A stretch of DNA of 14,239 nt, taken from NCBI GenBank assembly GCA_031278755.1, contig JAITJV010000319.1, positions 1 to 14,239 of the forward strand, read 5' to 3'. The notes under the pieces are model-generated. The model was given only the letters and a program-made list of their open reading frames with translations, did not search any database and was not told the DNA's origin. A program made the translations under genes and the position numbers. This document shows positions 14,235-14,239 of this stretch, piece after piece (position 1 is the stretch's first letter; every line of letters begins with the position of its first letter). The DNA comes from Treponema sp. (GTDB taxonomy: Bacteria > Spirochaetota > Spirochaetia > Treponematales > Breznakiellaceae).

Positions 14235-14239
14235 AGATG

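Noticed and set aside
1..14239. tRNA, rRNA, CRISPR array, insertion sequence or phage gene
   Set aside because: No cloverleaf, regularly spaced repeats, transposase motifs or terminal inverted repeats were seen; coding sequence fills nearly the whole window.

Overview
The window looks like chromosomal DNA of a diderm bacterium, most likely a treponeme-like spirochete. The reasons are a long-form PPi-dependent phosphofructokinase, several exported proteins with spirochete-style signal peptides, an outer-membrane barrel ending in Phe, and moderately GC-rich, tightly overlapping genes. The organism call is inference from protein character, not a database match. There is no rRNA, tRNA, CRISPR array, transposase or phage gene, and no gene-free stretch longer than about 125 bases.

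Left block (1-7291, + strand). The 3' part of a PPi-dependent phosphofructokinase gene (pfp) is followed by three envelope genes of poorly characterised families: a DUF2339 polytopic membrane protein, a DUF3999 exported protein with a C-terminal anchor, and a DUF4139 exported protein with a C-terminal coiled coil. Start and stop codons overlap at each junction. Between pfp and the DUF2339 gene this happens through an 18-codon mini-ORF. The four genes therefore look like one translationally coupled operon.

Right block (7298-13012, - strand). A TetR-type regulator, an MmpL/HAE-like RND transporter, a LolA-like periplasmic protein and a DUF1302-like beta-barrel lie in transcription order, again with overlapping start and stop codons. 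I read this as a regulated trans-envelope route for a lipid or other hydrophobic cargo: an inner-membrane pump, a periplasmic carrier and an outer-membrane barrel. No membrane-fusion protein or TolC-type partner is encoded. The pump's periplasmic loop and the barrel's mature N-terminus share an unusual FGFG-plus-acidic motif that may be a docking signal. The two operons converge with only 6 bases between stop codons and no visible terminator.

Far right (13013-14239). A 124-base intergenic region holds a good promoter for the tetR operon, with a TTACT direct repeat at its -10/+1 that is a plausible autoregulatory operator. Divergent from it is an exported GH18 glycosidase whose only credible start is a TTG lying in the -35 region of the tetR promoter. 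Its catalytic domain follows an acidic tether containing a 9-base tandem repeat. The window ends on an ATG just after this gene, possibly the start of the next one.
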